DNA of 64,000 bases from Lancefieldella parvula (GTDB taxonomy: Bacteria; Actinomycetota; Coriobacteriia; Coriobacteriales; Atopobiaceae). A program made the translations under genes and the position numbers. This document shows, piece by piece, positions 50,555-59,413 of the stretch. The notes below the pieces were generated by a model, which worked only from the letters and a program-made list of their open reading frames with translations, had not been told where the DNA came from and searched no databases. Each line of letters opens with the position of its first letter. The first letter of the stretch is position 1. The stretch is from assembly GCA_023300185.1 (NCBI GenBank), contig CP097092.1, positions 744,001-808,000 on the forward strand, written 5' to 3'.

Positions 50555-52480
50555 GTGTCTATTATTGAAGTTCAATCTGTGTCATATAGCTATCCTGATA
50601 GCTCAGCGCGTGCTCTTAATGAGCTTTCGCTGAGCGTTCAGGAGGGTGACTTTGTAGGTATTGTTGGCCCTTCTGGTGCAGGTAAGTCTACGCTTGCTCT
50701 TGCGCTCTCTGGCGCCATTCCTCATCACTTTAGAGGTAATTTCTTTGGCAAGATTCTTGTTGATGGAATGGATACCTGCACGGTTGCTTTAACTGATATC
50801 TCTAAGATTGTGGGGTCCATTACCCAAGATATCAATGCACAGATGGTTGCTTCAATTGTTGAGGATGAGCTTCTCTTTGGTCTTGAGAACTTTGCTGTTC
50901 CTCACGCAGAGATTCCAGAGCGCATTACCTATGCTCTAGAGACAGTTGGTATTGCCAACCTTCGCTTTAGAGAGATTGCTTCTCTTTCTGGTGGACAGAA
51001 GCAAAAGGTTGCTATAGCAGCACTTTTGGCACTTCAGCCACAAGTTATGGTGCTTGATGAGCCAACAGCAGCTTTGGATCCAACGTCGTCTGAGTTAATC
51101 TTCCAGACGCTTTCAGAGCTCAACAAAACCAAAGGTATTACGGTTGTGGTAATTGAGCAAAAAGTAGGTCTTCTCGCCAAGTATTGCTCAAAGATTGCCG
51201 TTATGGACAAGGGCTCCATTTGTGCATACGGTAGCGGTGAGGAAGTGTTCTCTCAGGTAGATTTACTGCAAGAGGTTGGCGTTGATGTTCCTCGTTGCGT
51301 GCGCGTCTCAAAGGGCGTCCATGAGCTCTCTCATCAGTCTGAGTATGCTCACTTGTTATCTGAGGCGGACAGAGCTGTCTGCGATGAAACTGCGTTGTCA
51401 GTTCAGTCAGCCGCCAAGCAGCTTGCGTGCTGTGTAGGCGCTCTCCAGCATCGCAGCATTTCTCTTACAGAGGGCTCTCAACCATTAGCTACTAATGACG
51501 TTGAGTTAGCAGGGGAGACATATCTTCCAAAAATAGATGGCCCTGTGATTGCTGAATCGAGCGGGCCATTTGACAGGATTGGTGTTCTTCAAGACGCAGA
51601 GCAGCCAAGCGTTCAATCTGTTCTTGACGTTATCGATGCCACCTTCAAATATCAGGATAGTACTGATGGCGTTGAGCGCGTCTCTCTCAGCTTGCATCCT
51701 GGCGAGCTTGTGGCACTTGTGGGTCAAAACGGCGCAGGTAAAACAACTTTAACTAAGCTGGTAAATGGCCTGTTGCGTCCTCGATCGGGAGACATTCATA
51801 TTAAGGGTTCTTCATGCAAGGATTGGAAGACGTCGCAGATTGCTCAGCATGTCTCAACACTGTTCCAAAATCCCGATTACCAGATTTGCAAAGAGAGTGT
51901 CCTTGAGGAGATTGCGTTTGGTCTTGAGCTCAAGGCTGTGTCTGCAGAGGATGCGCGCAAGAAAGCGCTTGAAGTAATTGATCGCATGGGGCTTGATGCG
52001 GATGCGTCGCCGTTTATGCTTTCTCGCGGACAGCGTCAGATGGTAGCGCTTGCGTCTGTGGTTGCCTGCGAGCCAGATATTCTTGTGCTTGATGAGCCAA
52101 CTTCGGGCCTGGATTACAAAGAGTGTATGCAGGTCATGAATATGGTCAAATCACTGTGCGAGAAGGGCTGTGCAGTTCTTATGGTCTGTCATGACATGGA
52201 GGTTGTGCTGGACTTTGCCACAAGAATTGTCGTTATGGCTCATGGTAGCGTGTTAGATGATGGGGAAGTTACACAGATCTTCTCGACAGATGAGGTTTTG
52301 AAAGAAGCATATGTTGAGGCTCCTCAGATGATTCAGCTGTCAAAGCTTGTGGGTGCGCATGTAGATCCGTCATTTGCTGGACTTAACAGCGCTTCCGAGG
52401 TGCTTGAGGCATTGCAGCATCAGTTTGAGATTGCTCGTATTGCAGCAACGCTGAATGGTAAGGAGGCTCCTCGTGGGTAG
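50555..52480 (+). CDS. ECF transporter ATPase with two fused ABC domains
   Basis: A 641-residue protein equal to EcfA and EcfA' in one chain. Domain 1: Walker A GPSGAGKST (residues 38-46), signature SLSGGQKQKVAIA, Walker B VMVLDEPTAALD. Domain 2: Walker A GQNGAGKTT (about 390-398), Q-loop LFQNPDYQI, signature MLSRGQRQMVALA (SRGQ instead of SGGQ), Walker B ILVLDEPTSGLD. A ~110-residue variable linker joins them. GGAG precedes the GTG start. It powers the TrpP-like S subunit through the T subunit encoded next; the 3' end overlaps that gene by 8 bases. Confidence 0.92.
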   Translation: MSIIEVQSVSYSYPDSSARALNELSLSVQEGDFVGIVGPSGAGKSTLALALSGAIPHHFRGNFFGKILVDGMDTCTVALTDISKIVGSITQDINAQMVASIVEDELLFGLENFAVPHAEIPERITYALETVGIANLRFREIASLSGGQKQKVAIAALLALQPQVMVLDEPTAALDPTSSELIFQTLSELNKTKGITVVVIEQKVGLLAKYCSKIAVMDKGSICAYGSGEEVFSQVDLLQEVGVDVPRCVRVSKGVHELSHQSEYAHLLSEADRAVCDETALSVQSAAKQLACCVGALQHRSISLTEGSQPLATNDVELAGETYLPKIDGPVIAESSGPFDRIGVLQDAEQPSVQSVLDVIDATFKYQDSTDGVERVSLSLHPGELVALVGQNGAGKTTLTKLVNGLLRPRSGDIHIKGSSCKDWKTSQIAQHVSTLFQNPDYQICKESVLEEIAFGLELKAVSAEDARKKALEVIDRMGLDADASPFMLSRGQRQMVALASVVACEPDILVLDEPTSGLDYKECMQVMNMVKSLCEKGCAVLMVCHDMEVVLDFATRIVVMAHGSVLDDGEVTQIFSTDEVLKEAYVEAPQMIQLSKLVGAHVDPSFAGLNSASEVLEALQHQFEIARIAATLNGKEAPRG

Positions 52481-53258
52481 TGTTATTGATTACACCGAAG
52501 GAACAAGCTTCCTTCATAAGGCAAATCCTGTGGCCAAGCTTGTGTTTGCGCTTGAGCTCTTTGTAGCCGCCTTTGCTGCTCAAGGAACGCTTGAGGTGCT
52601 TGCAGTACTTGCGCTCACTATTTGTGTGGGAGTTGTCTCACAGAATGCTCAGAAGACTTTTAAGCTGGTATTTGGCTTTGCTGTCTTAGGTCTTATCTTG
52701 TGCGTTGTACAGACGCTTGTTGCCCCTGCTGGTCAAACGCTCTTTTTATTCATCACGGTAGGTGGTTTGGAGCGCGGCTTTAACGTTGCCCTAAAAACAA
52801 TTGCGCTGGCACTGCCGCTGCTTTCTATGCTTTCGCTTATGCGTGTAGAAGACCTCATGAATGCGCTGGTAGAAGTGGCGCATGTCCCATACCCCTATGC
52901 ATTTACCATTGCAACGGTTTTGCGCTTTGTGCCTGTCTTTGCTTCCGAGATGAACCATATCATGGAGGCTCAGATGGCTCGTGGCGTTGAGTTTGATACC
53001 AAAAATCCAATTAAGAAGCTCCAGCTCACCATGCCTTTGATTGTTCCTTTGCTGGTAAGTTCCGTTAAAAAAGCTGATGCTTCGGCACTTGCGGCTGAGC
53101 AGCGAGGTTTCTATTTAAGGAACGCTTCATCTGCATTTAAACGCTATCCTTTGGCTCCATCAGACTTTGCTTTGATGATTTTTGGCGTTGCGAGTAATTG
53201 TTGTTATCCTCGTGTTCTCATAAGAACTTCTCGCGTTTTCACTGTGCTTCGCTGGTAA
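52473..53258 (+). CDS. ECF transporter T subunit
   Basis: A 261-residue membrane protein with four to five helices and a cytosolic coupling region. The two Ala-Arg-Gly-type coupling motifs appear as EAQMARGVEFDTKNP and AAEQRGFYLRNA. GTG at 52473 with AAGGAGG 6 bases upstream (inside the ATPase gene) is the start. The last ~25 residues (NCCYPRVLIRTSRVFTVLRW) do not look like a normal EcfT C-terminus and may reflect a late frame change, though the core is complete. Confidence 0.87.
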   Translation: MGSVIDYTEGTSFLHKANPVAKLVFALELFVAAFAAQGTLEVLAVLALTICVGVVSQNAQKTFKLVFGFAVLGLILCVVQTLVAPAGQTLFLFITVGGLERGFNVALKTIALALPLLSMLSLMRVEDLMNALVEVAHVPYPYAFTIATVLRFVPVFASEMNHIMEAQMARGVEFDTKNPIKKLQLTMPLIVPLLVSSVKKADASALAAEQRGFYLRNASSAFKRYPLAPSDFALMIFGVASNCCYPRVLIRTSRVFTVLRW

Positions 53259-53292
53259 ATGCCGTAACATTAAGGTATTAGAAGGAGGACAC

Positions 53293-54741
53293 GTGGAAAC
53301 TTTCACTGATCTTTGTCATATCAACGTTAAAGGTGGAGACGGCGGCGCAGGCTGCATGTCTTTCCGCCGAGAAGCATATGTACCAAAAGGCGGTCCTGAC
53401 GGCGGAGACGGTGGTCATGGCGGCAATGTTGTCATTGTTGCAGACGCGCAGCTTTCGTCCCTGATTGATTACCGCTACAAGCATCACTTTAAGGCCGAGC
53501 GTGGTACTCACGGTAAGGGTGCTCGCCGTCATGGCTCTGACGGACAGGATTTGCTGCTCAAGGTGCCTCTGGGAACCGTTGTGCGCGAGCTTGATCCAGA
53601 AACGCAAGAGCCACTCTACGAGATTGCCGATCTTACTTCTCCAGGTGAGCAGGTAGTTGTTGCTCCTGGTGGCAATGGTGGCCGCGGTAACATTCACTTT
53701 GTCACCTCAGTGAGGCGTGCACCAGCATTTGCCGAGAAGGGCGAGCCAGCCCAAGAGCACTGGATTGAGCTAGAGATGAAGCTCATGGCAGATGTGGCCT
53801 TGGTGGGCATGCCTTCTGTTGGTAAGAGCTCTCTTATTGCACGTATCAGTGCTGCTCGTCCAAAGATTGCTGACTATCCTTTTACCACCCTTGTTCCAAA
53901 CTTGGGCGTTGTTCGTGCTCAAAACGGTCAGTCATTTGTCTGCGCAGACGTTCCCGGTCTTATCGAGGGTGCCTCTGAGGGCAAGGGCCTTGGTCATCAA
54001 TTCCTTCGTCATATTGAGCGCACAGCGCTTATTGTCCACATGGTTGACGTTACTGGTGGCTATGAAGGTAGAGATCCTGTAGAGGACTACCACGCTATTA
54101 ACGAGGAGCTCAAGGCTTACGCTTCAAAGCTCGCTGATCGTCCTCAGATTGTGGTTGCAAACAAATGCGATATGCCTGGTACAGAAGATGCCATCGAGGC
54201 GCTCAGAAAAGCCGCTGAGGCGGATGGCAGGACTTTCTTTGCTATCTCTACCGTAACAGGTTTAAATCTTGATGATTTTGTTACTACCTGTGCTGCAGAA
54301 GTGGCAGAGCTTCGCAAAGAAATTGCCATTACTACGCCAACGGTTGACCGCAGTGAGGCTTGGGAGCATCAGCGCCTTCGTCGTGATAACAAACTTCGCA
54401 TTGAGCGAGAAGAACGTCATGCTTGGCGTGTCTCTGGCGGTCAGATTGAGCGTATGGTTATTCAGACCGATTGGGACAATGATGAGGCTGTGGCATATCT
54501 ACAGCGTCGTCTTGATCGTATGGGTCTTGAAGTACAGCTGGCAAAGGCTGGTGCTGTTGACGGCGATGAGATTCGCATTCTTGAGCTCACCTTTACCTAT
54601 GAGGATCCAAATAAACCAAATACAGATGGTATAGAGATTCCTGATGAGGACGCCTCAGATCAGCAATTTGAAGATGTTGAGTTTGAAGAGGCTCCATCTG
54701 ATCCGTCTCATGTAGCTGAGGCTTCTTCAGAAACTGAGTAG
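53293..54741 (+). CDS. obg: Obg-family GTPase
   Basis: A 482-residue GTPase of ribosome assembly and stress control. The Gly-rich OBG domain (about 1-158) contains NVKGGDGGAGCMSFRREAYVP-type repeats; the G domain has GMPSVGKSSLI (G1), FTTLVPNLGVV (G2), DVPGLIEGASEGKGLG (G3) and NKCD (G4). A C-terminal OCT domain (about 350-420) with an acidic tail follows. GTG start with GGAGGAC upstream. It is followed by nadD after 3 bases. Confidence 0.96.
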   Translation: METFTDLCHINVKGGDGGAGCMSFRREAYVPKGGPDGGDGGHGGNVVIVADAQLSSLIDYRYKHHFKAERGTHGKGARRHGSDGQDLLLKVPLGTVVRELDPETQEPLYEIADLTSPGEQVVVAPGGNGGRGNIHFVTSVRRAPAFAEKGEPAQEHWIELEMKLMADVALVGMPSVGKSSLIARISAARPKIADYPFTTLVPNLGVVRAQNGQSFVCADVPGLIEGASEGKGLGHQFLRHIERTALIVHMVDVTGGYEGRDPVEDYHAINEELKAYASKLADRPQIVVANKCDMPGTEDAIEALRKAAEADGRTFFAISTVTGLNLDDFVTTCAAEVAELRKEIAITTPTVDRSEAWEHQRLRRDNKLRIEREERHAWRVSGGQIERMVIQTDWDNDEAVAYLQRRLDRMGLEVQLAKAGAVDGDEIRILELTFTYEDPNKPNTDGIEIPDEDASDQQFEDVEFEEAPSDPSHVAEASSETE

Positions 54742-54744
54742 AGT

Positions 54745-55431
54745 ATGGCAGCCGACGTCTTAAATAACATGCACCCTGGCCTGCCTCGTTTGGGACAGGA
54801 TAAAAACCGCACCTATCGTCTGGGAATCATGGGTGGAACCTTTGACCCCATTCATAACGGCCACTTGGTAGCTGCTGAGCAGGCATATGATGACCTCGAT
54901 CTTGATGTGGTTGTCTTTATGCCTGCTGGTCGCCCTGCGTTCAAACAAAATAAGGGAGTTACCAGGGGAGAAGACCGCTACTCAATGACGCTTCTGGCAA
55001 CCTCAGATAATCCTCATTTTGTTGCTTCTCGTTTTGAGGTGGATTATGAGGGCATCACCTACACCGCTGATACGCTCAGAAGATTGCGTAAGGTATATCC
55101 CTCTAACGTTGAATTTTTCTTTATTACTGGTGCAGATGCAATTGCTGATATTGTCGCCTGGAAAGATGCACAGACCGTAGCTGAGCTTGCTCACTTTGTT
55201 GCTGCAACGCGTCCTGGTTATGAGCTGAGTCGTGCTCAAAAGGTTATTGCAGACTCACCTTATGACTTCAAGGTAACCTATCTTGAGGTTCCCGCACTAG
55301 CAATCTCATCAAGCTACTTGCGCAGTAGAGTTCAAAAAGGTCAGAGCCTCAGATATCTGACTCCTGATTCAGTTACGGGCTATATTCATAAGCATGGCCT
55401 TTATGGCGCTGATACAACACCGCTCAATTAA
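54745..55431 (+). CDS. nadD: Nicotinate-nucleotide adenylyltransferase
   Basis: A 228-residue adenylyltransferase that makes deamido-NAD from nicotinate mononucleotide and ATP. MGGTFDPIHNGHLVAAEQ carries the HxGH motif, FFITGADAIADIVAWKD the substrate region, and AISSSYLRSRVQKGQSLRYL the ISSTxxR motif. It has a ~25-residue N-terminal extension before the first strand. The usual order obg-nadD-yqeK-rsfS is kept. Confidence 0.94.
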   Translation: MAADVLNNMHPGLPRLGQDKNRTYRLGIMGGTFDPIHNGHLVAAEQAYDDLDLDVVVFMPAGRPAFKQNKGVTRGEDRYSMTLLATSDNPHFVASRFEVDYEGITYTADTLRRLRKVYPSNVEFFFITGADAIADIVAWKDAQTVAELAHFVAATRPGYELSRAQKVIADSPYDFKVTYLEVPALAISSSYLRSRVQKGQSLRYLTPDSVTGYIHKHGLYGADTTPLN

Positions 55432-55535
55432 GTAGTCAAGCCAAAGCGACCCGCTGCTCAGATTGACATACGCTCGTATCAGGGCAGTGTCAAACAGGTA
55501 GAGCTCAGATTTGATTCAAAACTTTGTAGGACATA

Positions 55536-56174
55536 ATGGAAAGAACACTTATAGCAAAAGATATTGTCTACACCGCAGAACAACAGGCGCTCATTGATCA
55601 GCTTGAGTCTGATCTGAAGTCTCATATGCACCACAAGAACCCCAAGCGCTTTGCGCATTCTATCTCTGTGGGACATTGTGCAGAAACGCTTGCGCAGGCT
55701 TATGGTGCAGATATGTTGAGCGCTCGTGTGGCAGGTATTTTGCATGATTGGGAGAAACTTCTTCCTGATGCAGAAACCATTGAACTGGCAGAGCGCTTTC
55801 GTATCCAGACAGAAGCTCCTTATCAGAAAATCGTTGGACTCTTACATGGTCCTCTCGCCGCAAAAACGCTACCAGCCATCTATCCTTGGCTTTCTGAGCA
55901 GATTCTCAGCGCCATTCAGAAGCACACTGCGGGCGACCGTCAGATGAGCAAGCTAGACAAAATCTTGTATGTAGCTGATCTTATTGAGCCTCTGCGTCCA
56001 AGCTTTACATCGGTCGAAGAAGCAAGAAACGTATATTTACGTGGCGGTTCTCTCGATGAGCTTTATGAGACGGCGTTTTGTAGCGTTATGATGTATGTGA
56101 TTTCATCAAGGAGTTATTTGTATCCAAACTCAATTGCCCTATACAATGAGATGATTGAGAAGACATCTAAGTAG
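55536..56174 (+). CDS. yqeK: YqeK-type HD-domain phosphohydrolase
   Basis: A 212-residue HD protein; characterised YqeK enzymes symmetrically split diadenosine tetraphosphate. The metal-binding residues are seen in RFAHSISVGHCAETLA (His), GILHDWEKLLP (HD), LLHGPLAAK (His) and AIQKHTAGDRQMSKLDKILYVADLIEP (His and Asp). About 100 bases with no clear signal separate it from nadD. Confidence 0.92.
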   Translation: MERTLIAKDIVYTAEQQALIDQLESDLKSHMHHKNPKRFAHSISVGHCAETLAQAYGADMLSARVAGILHDWEKLLPDAETIELAERFRIQTEAPYQKIVGLLHGPLAAKTLPAIYPWLSEQILSAIQKHTAGDRQMSKLDKILYVADLIEPLRPSFTSVEEARNVYLRGGSLDELYETAFCSVMMYVISSRSYLYPNSIALYNEMIEKTSK

Positions 56175-56203
56175 CTTGGCTACATGAGAAAACGGAGAAA
56201 TTC

Positions 56204-56680
56204 ATGGCTGTAACTTCACTTGAGCTTGCAAAGACTGCTGCAATTGCTGCAGATCAGAAGAAAGCTGAAGATATTCTTGTGCTTGACCTCACTGGTCTCA
56301 GTGACGTTTGCGATTACTTTGTTATCTGCACTGGTGGAAATGCTCGTTTAGCTGACGCTATTGTTGATGAAGTTCGCGAGAAGGTCACGGCAAACTGCGG
56401 CATTCGTCCAATTTCTACTGAGGGTCGCGACGGTCTCAATTGGATTCTGATTGATTACGGCTCAGTTGTTGTTCACGTATTCCAGCCTGAGGTAAGGTCC
56501 TACTATCGTCTTGAGCGACTTTGGGCGGATGCTCCTCGTGTAGAGCTGGATATTGAGGGTGCTATGACTTCTGATATTCCTTATGCTGATCTTCCAGAGG
56601 ATGCTTTGGCTCCAGCCTTTGAGCTTTCTGAGGATGACCTGGTAGACAATCTTCCAGAATCTGCTGATCCTACTGAGTAG
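56204..56680 (+). CDS. rsfS: Ribosomal silencing factor RsfS
   Basis: A 158-residue protein that binds L14 and blocks subunit joining under starvation. The core (1-~115) has the family pattern LVLDLTGLSDVCDYFVICTG, RPISTEGRDGLNWILIDYGSVVVHVF and REYYRLERLWADA-like YYRLERLWADAPRV. The last ~40 residues are an acidic extension absent from short homologues. GGAG-like ribosome site upstream of ATG. Confidence 0.94.
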   Translation: MAVTSLELAKTAAIAADQKKAEDILVLDLTGLSDVCDYFVICTGGNARLADAIVDEVREKVTANCGIRPISTEGRDGLNWILIDYGSVVVHVFQPEVRSYYRLERLWADAPRVELDIEGAMTSDIPYADLPEDALAPAFELSEDDLVDNLPESADPTE

Positions 56681-56690
56681 TGCTGGTGTA

Positions 56691-58026
56691 CTAGATTTGT
56701 TCGTTTTTGCCTGTAGGCATGGTGTCAGAAACGCGATGCTCAAAGCGTAGGTCTCTACCATACTGCACAGCATCTGCACCAAATTTATCTTTGAGTTTAT
56801 CGGTTACCTCGGAGAGATGACGTAAGTCACTCCGAGGTTTCTTTTTTGTTGTAGGTCCAGGGGCTGCAGCGTCAAACGTGTCATTAAATTGATCAAAAAG
56901 AGACGTTTGCACTGGTTTGGCATGCTCCTCATCTGAAAATGAGCTAATGCCAACGCCAAGCAGTCTTACTGGCTGACCTTCTTTCCAAATGGTATGGAAG
57001 AAGGCCAACGGCAATCTCTGCAAAGAGGTGCTCATCGTCAGTTGGAGTAGACATTCTTTTTTGAGCGGTATGAGACTCTGTTGCAGAGGCTTTTACCTTA
57101 AGCGTTACGGTATAACCTTGTAACTGTTTTCGGCGAAGACGTCTGCCTACAACACCAGAAATGTGTCTGATGGCTTCTTCTATTTCTTGTTTATCAAACA
57201 AATCTGTTTCAAAGGTTCTCTCGTTAGAAACAGACTTAACGTCACGAGGCTGGGCAGCTTCATGAACTTCAGAGACTTCTTTTCCTTGCGCGCGCAAAAT
57301 CATCTTTGAAGCTGTATTGCCAACAAGGGAAGTGAGATACGTTGCATCTGCTCTTGAGAGCTCTCCAAGCGTTCTGATTCCTTGTTGATGAAGCGTCTTT
57401 GCCATAGCAGGACCAATACCGCTCATGGCCTCAATGGGCAGTGGCGCCAGAAAGCGACCTTCTGTACCAGGAAACACCGCAGTAAGACCGCGAGGCTTTT
57501 CTTGTTCAGAGGCAATCTTGGCAATTGTTTTGTTTGTTCCCAGACCAATGGAACAGGTAACACCTAGCGCAGCAACTTTCTTTTGTATGCGCTTACAGAT
57601 CTCCAAAGGATTTTCTTTAGAGAATCTGCCTGGAGTGATGTCAAAAAATGCCTCATCAATAGAAACCTGCTCAACAAGGGGAGTCTCATCTTTGAGAAAA
57701 CCCATAACAAGAGCGCTCATTTCTGAGTATCTGTCATAACGTCCTGAAGTCCAAATTGCATGAGGACAAAGCCTTACCGCAGTAGCTGAAGGCATGGCAG
57801 AATGAACACCATACTTTCTTGCTTCATAAGATGCGGTTGAAACAACGCCTCGTTTGTGGGGTGAACCTCCAACAATTACTGGTTTTCCGCGCCACTCAGG
57901 ATGATCAAGTTGTTCTACAGACGCAAAGAACGCATCAAGATCTAGAAGGCCAATGGCTTTACCATGCCATTCAAAATCACACGATTTACGTGCGTTTTTA
58001 TCTGATATGTCCTTTGATGTTTCCAT
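56691..58026 (-). pseudogene. dinB: DNA polymerase IV (Y-family), frameshifted near its C-terminus
   Basis: The main frame (58026 to 56944) holds a full catalytic core: LLDLDAFFASVEQLDHPEWRG, VSTASYEARKYGVHSAMPS, EQVSIDEAFFDIT with the catalytic Asp-Glu, and the helix-hairpin-helix MSGIGPAMAKTLHQQGI. The little-finger end is lost when the frame runs off into HLERRSASKTAWRWH. The other frame (57035-56691) supplies the expected HTIWKEGQPVRLLGVGISSF and the tail. The break lies near 57003-57010; dropping one base restores the protein. ATG at 58026 is chosen on the family start. An SOS-type box lies upstream. Only the C-terminal ~110 residues are affected. Confidence 0.85.
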
Positions 58027-58054
58027 AGAAATAGTGTATACTTTTTGTACAAAT

Positions 58055-58068
58055 AGAACAAGTGTTTC
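58055..58068. promoter_or_regulatory. LexA (SOS) box upstream of dinB
   Basis: AGAACAAGTGTTTC matches the Gram-positive LexA consensus CGAACRNRYGTTYC at 13 of 14 positions. It lies about 30 bases before the dinB start and overlaps the likely -35 region. Confidence 0.75.
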
Positions 58069-58213
58069 ATACATAAATTACGAGTACTTTTTGAAGAGAG
58101 CAAATTTATACTTTTCGAGGTTAATGCGTTGTTGTACACTTGTAACCCGATTTGTGGCTTTGCGGTGCAGCCCATCTAACATCCGAGGCACCGCTCGTAT
58201 GGAGGAGTTTTCA

Positions 58214-58582
58214 TTGGCAGTTAAGATTCGTCTGGCCCGTCACGGTGCCAAGAAGCGTCCGTACTATCGCGTAGTTGTCGCTGATGGTCGTATGCCTCGC
58301 GATGGTCGTTACATTGAAGAAGTCGGTCGTTACAACCCACTGACTAGCCCTAAGACGATTGATATCAACCTCGAGAAGGTTGACGAGTGGGTAGCAAAGG
58401 GCGCTCAGCCAACAAGCGCAGTTTCTCACCTCATTGAGATTGCTCGTACTGGTGCTCCAGTTGCAGAGAAGAAGACCAAGCTCTCCAAGAAGGCACAGGC
58501 AAAGGCTGCTGCAGCTGCAGAGGCTGCTGCTGAGGCTGCTGCCGCAGCTGCTGAGGAGTCCGAGGCTCCAGAGGCTGAGTAA
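58214..58582 (+). CDS. rpsP: 30S ribosomal protein S16
   Basis: A 122-residue S16. AVKIRLARHGAKKRPYYRVVVADGR and GRYIEEVGRYNPL are diagnostic. The start is TTG at 58214, directly before the family N-terminus, with GGAGGAG at 58201-58207; the in-frame ATG at 58199 overlaps that ribosome site. The C-terminal ~45 residues are Lys- then Ala/Glu-rich, an extension common in actinobacterial S16. Confidence 0.95.
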   Translation: MAVKIRLARHGAKKRPYYRVVVADGRMPRDGRYIEEVGRYNPLTSPKTIDINLEKVDEWVAKGAQPTSAVSHLIEIARTGAPVAEKKTKLSKKAQAKAAAAAEAAAEAAAAAAEESEAPEAE

Positions 58583-58585
58583 ATC

Positions 58586-58888
58586 GTGTCTGAATTCACA
58601 GAGCCCACTGAGGTAGACGCTGTCGATCAAGACATTCAGGAGATGCCCTCTGACAAGGTTGCTGATCTTGTCGAGTACATCGTCTGTGGTCTTGTCGATA
58701 ATGAAGATGCTGTTGCACTCGACGTCACCGATCGCGAGGATGGAGCCTTGATTGAGGTTTCTTGCTCTGAGGAAGACGCTGGACGTGTCATCGGCCGCAA
58801 GGGTAGAACCATTAAGGCTATTCGTACTTTGGCTCGTGCTCTTGGCCAGCGTGTTGGCACCTCTGTTGATGTCGAGGTTGTAGGCTAA
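58586..58888 (+). CDS. khpA: KH-domain RNA-binding protein KhpA
   Basis: A 100-residue single KH protein with the GRVIGRKGRTIKAIRTLARAL motif (GxxG). It binds RNA and in other Gram-positive bacteria acts with KhpB in cell-division and translation control. GTG start three bases after the rpsP stop; the same order rpsP-khpA-rimM-trmD occurs widely. Confidence 0.93.
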   Translation: MSEFTEPTEVDAVDQDIQEMPSDKVADLVEYIVCGLVDNEDAVALDVTDREDGALIEVSCSEEDAGRVIGRKGRTIKAIRTLARALGQRVGTSVDVEVVG

Positions 58889-58890
58889 TT

Positions 58891-59412
58891 TTGCGTAAAC
58901 ACTGGCGAGCAATTGCTCAAATTGTTAAAACGCATGGTAAAAGAGGGGAGGTTGTGACGGTTCCCGTTCACAGCCTTCCTTCTCTTATAGCTGAAGGCAT
59001 GACAGTTGTTCCTGTTCCGCCTGCGCTTAAGGGACCAAGGAAGTTCTCAGTTGTCTCTGTTGAGTCAGATGATAGAGAAGGTAGTCTTGTCACTTTTGAA
59101 GATGTAACTACCATCTCTGATGCAGAAGAGCTTATTGGTAAAACGCTTCTGGTAGAAGAAGATTGTCTTCCAGAAAACTTTGGTCTGGTAAATGTTTCTC
59201 TACTTGTGGGTAGAGAAGTACGTGATACAGAACATGGTTCTCTGGGTGAAATTACAGAGGTTCTTGTTGGACCTACACAAAATGTGTGGGTAATTGAGGG
59301 GCCTTTTGGACAGGTGTTGATGCCTGCCGTAGATGAATTTATCAAAGATGCTCCAGCCGAGGGCTCCATTACCGTCTCAATTCCTCATGGCCTTCTTAGG
59401 TTAGGTGAGTAG
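58891..59412 (+). CDS. rimM: Ribosome maturation factor RimM
   Basis: A 173-residue 30S assembly factor that binds S19. The N-terminal barrel AQIVKTHGKRGEVVTVPV and the C-terminal PRC-like barrel (LVGREVRDTEHGSLGEITEVL, VLMPAVDEFIKDAPAEGSITV) are seen. A TTG start at 58891 is the only one giving the family N-terminus; its ribosome site is weak, so coupling to khpA (2-base gap) is likely. Confidence 0.92.
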   Translation: MRKHWRAIAQIVKTHGKRGEVVTVPVHSLPSLIAEGMTVVPVPPALKGPRKFSVVSVESDDREGSLVTFEDVTTISDAEELIGKTLLVEEDCLPENFGLVNVSLLVGREVRDTEHGSLGEITEVLVGPTQNVWVIEGPFGQVLMPAVDEFIKDAPAEGSITVSIPHGLLRLGE

Positions 59413-59413
59413 C

